Positions 62,284 to 64,000 of a stretch of DNA of 64,000 bases are shown here, one piece after another. The first letter of the stretch is position 1. The number at the start of each line of letters is the position of its first letter. Origin of the DNA: Paracoccus sulfuroxidans (GTDB taxonomy: Bacteria > Pseudomonadota > Alphaproteobacteria > Rhodobacterales > Rhodobacteraceae). The notes beneath the pieces were generated by a model. That model was not told the origin of the DNA. It was given only the letters and a program-made list of their open reading frames with translations, and did no database searches. Made by a program: the position numbers and the translations under genes. The stretch is from NCBI RefSeq assembly GCF_007830335.1, contig NZ_VLKU01000011.1:1-64000 (forward strand), in the 5' to 3' direction.

Positions 62284-63066
62284 ATGCCCCCAGACCTGAA
62301 CGCCGCCGCCGACCCGTCGGACCGGCTGACGCCCGCGCAACAGCGCGCGCTTGCGCGGACCCCGCGTGAGTGTTTCCTGCACGCGATGGTGCAATCGGTG
62401 CCGTTCCTGCTGGTGCTGATGCCCTTCGGGCTGCTGTTCGGTGTGGTCGCGGGCGAGGCGGGGATCGATCTGGTACAGGTCGTCGGGTTTTCGATGCTCG
62501 TGCTGGCGGGGGCGTCGCAGTTCACCGCGATCCAGCTGATCTCCGATCACGCGCCCGCGCTGGTCGTCATCGTCTCGGCGCTGGCGGTGAACCTGCGGAT
62601 GGCGATGTATTCGGCTTCTCTGGTGCCGTGGATCGGGGCGGCCAATGGCAGGCAGCGGGCGCTGGTGGCCTATCTGCTGGTCGACCAGACCTATGCGCTC
62701 TCGATCGAGCAATATGAGCGCAATCCGAAGCTGCGGCTGGACCAGCGGCTGGCCTATTTCTTTGGCGCGGCGCTGGCCATGTGCGCGCCCTGGGTGGTGG
62801 CCAGTGTGGTGGGCTATACGCTGGGCAAGGCCATCCCGCCCGAGCTGGCGCTGGATTTCGCCGTGCCGATCACCTTCCTTGCGATGATCGGGCCGATGCT
62901 GCGCACGCCCGCGCATGTGGCGGCGGCTCTGGTCTCGATCATTGCGGCGCTGGTGTTTTCCTTCCTGCCCTCGGGGCTGGGTCTGCTGGTCGCGGCGCCG
63001 CTGGCGATGCTGACCGGCGCCTGGGTCGAGGTGCTGACCGAACGCAGAAAGGCGGCCCGGGCATGA
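62284..63066 (+). CDS. azlC: AzlC-family branched-chain amino acid exporter, large subunit
   Basis: A 260-residue membrane protein with about seven hydrophobic segments and the AzlC features FGLLFGVVAGEAG, LVLAGASQFTAIQL and NLRMAMYSASLVPW. AzlC works with AzlD to export branched-chain amino acids or analogues. It overlaps azlD by four bases (ATGA). Confidence 0.9.
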   Translation: MPPDLNAAADPSDRLTPAQQRALARTPRECFLHAMVQSVPFLLVLMPFGLLFGVVAGEAGIDLVQVVGFSMLVLAGASQFTAIQLISDHAPALVVIVSALAVNLRMAMYSASLVPWIGAANGRQRALVAYLLVDQTYALSIEQYERNPKLRLDQRLAYFFGAALAMCAPWVVASVVGYTLGKAIPPELALDFAVPITFLAMIGPMLRTPAHVAAALVSIIAALVFSFLPSGLGLLVAAPLAMLTGAWVEVLTERRKAARA

Positions 63067-63401
63067 ACCAGACACAGTTTTCCGATCTGACGATCTGGAT
63101 GATCATCCTGACGCTGGGCGCCGGGACCTACCTGATTCGCTGGTCGTTTCTGGGGGTGATCGGCAGCCGCCCGATGCCCGCATGGGCGATGCGCCTGCTG
63201 CGCTATACGGCGGTTGCGGTGCTGCCCGCGCTGTCTGCGCCGCTGGTCGTCTGGCCCAATGCCACCGGTGGAGAGCTGGACCCCGCCCGGCTTGCGGCGG
63301 CAGCGGTCACGCTGGTGGCGGGACTGCTGACGCGCAGCGTGCTGGGGGCGATCGTCGCGGGTCTGGTGACCCTTTACGGGATGATCTACCTGTTGGCGTG
63401 A
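63063..63401 (+). CDS. azlD: AzlD-family branched-chain amino acid transport protein, small subunit
   Basis: A 112-residue protein with about four membrane segments, starting with a short acidic/polar N-terminus and GAGTYLIRWSFLGVIGSR, typical of AzlD. Partner of the overlapping azlC. Its 3' end overlaps the convergent partial lipoprotein gene by 16 bases. Confidence 0.9.
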   Translation: MNQTQFSDLTIWMIILTLGAGTYLIRWSFLGVIGSRPMPAWAMRLLRYTAVAVLPALSAPLVVWPNATGGELDPARLAAAAVTLVAGLLTRSVLGAIVAGLVTLYGMIYLLA

Positions 63402-64000
63402 AGCTGGCCGTCGGCCCCATAGCCCTGAACGGTGCCATTCTTCTGGCGCAGCAGGACGTTGTGGTTGTTGGCCGGATCGCCATCCATGTGCTTCTTCGTG
63501 GTCACGCCCGGCAGGGTCAGGAACCAACTGCGCAGCTTGAGCGGCGAGAAGCCCGAGGGCGCGCCCTCGAAGCCCGGGACGCGGCGCAGCACCTGACCGG
63601 TCGAAACTGCGCAGAAGCTTTTGTTCGTTGCGCCCTGCTGCTCGGCCGCGCGGATGGCCATGTCGGCGATCTCGCGGCTGACGATTTTGGTGTCCTCAGC
63701 GACCCAGTAGGTCTCACGCGCGTGGTAGTCGATGTAGAAGTTCTTGAAGTTCGGCGTGATCCCGTAAAGCACGTCATGCCGCTCGGGGATGGAGGGGTGC
63801 TCCCAGCTGCCTGCCGGGTCGAAGATGACCCGCTGGCTGCCGTTGATCATCAGCGCCGAATGGCCGCCTTCACCGCGCGGAATGCCGATGACGGTCAGCA
63901 GCGTGATCGAGGGCGGATTGGCCGTGTCGACATAGCGGGCGCGGCGCAGGCTTTCGTCGCTTGCCCATTTGTTATCGGCGCCACAGGCCGCCAGCACGGC
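63386..64000 (-). CDS. Probable lipoprotein, 5' end outside the window
   Basis: At least 204 residues, cut by the window edge. The first visible residues are VLAACGADN, which reads as a lipobox with the cysteine to be lipidated, so only the start of the signal peptide is missing. The mature part contains HSALMINGSQRVIFDPAGSW and YHARETYWVAEDTKIV, suggestive of a papain/NlpC-like or DUF-type fold with His, but I cannot name the family. Ends with a TAG at 63388-63386. Confidence 0.75.
   Translation of the reverse strand, partial: AVLAACGADNKWASDESLRRARYVDTANPPSITLLTVIGIPRGEGGHSALMINGSQRVIFDPAGSWEHPSIPERHDVLYGITPNFKNFYIDYHARETYWVAEDTKIVSREIADMAIRAAEQQGATNKSFCAVSTGQVLRRVPGFEGAPSGFSPLKLRSWFLTLPGVTTKKHMDGDPANNHNVLLRQKNGTVQGYGADGQLHANR

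Noticed and set aside
61507..63075. A 522-codon minus-strand frame as one protein
   Set aside because: Only the downstream part (from about 62199) carries the GNAT motifs; the upstream half is antisense to azlC and has shadow-type composition.

Overview
The window looks like a chromosomal stretch of a GC-rich alphaproteobacterium of the Rhodobacterales, most likely Paracoccus-like. The basis is the style of the housekeeping proteins, the gene pairs present (dapF-mtaB, xseB-ispA-dxs, lepB-rnc-era, the four-gene ligase-associated repair set) and strong GC codon bias. Genus is an inference, since no rRNA is present. The right-hand 38 kb (about 25.8-64 kb) is ordinary core genome. The left 25.8 kb is accessory DNA on the 3' side of a tRNA-Lys(UUU) gene, with one IS5 element, one IS3 element truncated by the window edge, and remnants of others.

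Region 1 (1-17.7 kb): an IS3-family element and an IS3 remnant, then a biosynthetic cluster. An EPSP synthase gene is read leftward. Divergently, a tightly coupled operon of 13 genes (3206-16970) carries homologues of five enzymes of the kanosamine/aminoshikimate (AHBA) pathway known from rifamycin-type clusters: HAD phosphatase (RifM-like), type II dehydroquinase (RifJ-like), ROK sugar kinase (RifN-like), AHBA-synthase-like PLP enzyme (RifK-like) and Gfo/Idh/MocA oxidoreductase (RifL-like). Mixed among them are a shikimate kinase, a tandem thymidylate-kinase-like protein, a ThiO/DAO-type flavoprotein, an LPG-synthase-type (DUF2156) acyltransferase, an acyl-CoA-dehydrogenase-like flavoprotein, a nucleotidyltransferase, a two-domain fatty-acyl-CoA-reductase-like SDR and an MFS exporter. 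There is no PKS or NRPS, no aminoDAHP synthase and no aminoDHQ synthase in the window. The proposed flow is UDP-glucose to kanosamine 6-phosphate, then (with enzymes encoded elsewhere) an amino-dehydroquinate and amino-dehydroshikimate, possibly carried on to amino-shikimate phosphate and an enolpyruvyl derivative. The product is unknown.

Region 2 (17.7-25.8 kb): a defence island of visibly lower GC, bracketed by two imperfect direct repeats (about 17.70-17.97 and 25.54-25.79 kb) that contain iteron-like ATGGACA units. It holds a Gabija-type OLD nuclease plus UvrD-like helicase pair, an HNH endonuclease, an abutting gene pair encoding a TIR-like/PD-(D/E)XK fusion and a small PD-(D/E)XK nuclease, and an apparently intact IS5-family element that uses a -1 frameshift.

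Region 3 (25.8-64 kb): tRNA-Lys; dapF, mtaB, a PaiB-like protein; an HDAC-family amidohydrolase; xseB-ispA-dxs (isoprenoid precursors); LysE and VIT1-like membrane proteins; an SDR and an LLM flavoprotein; AMP nucleosidase; HU; a DMT transporter; a class V aminotransferase-fold protein divergent from an Lrp regulator; the ligase-associated nuclease-ligase-helicase-PdeM operon; an outer-membrane barrel; gyrB; the DUF1491-era-rnc-lepB-acpS-secreted protein-pdxJ run; ispE; a TPR lipoprotein-like or secreted protein; ETF-quinone oxidoreductase; greA; a membrane protein; a GNAT; azlCD; and a partial lipoprotein at the edge.
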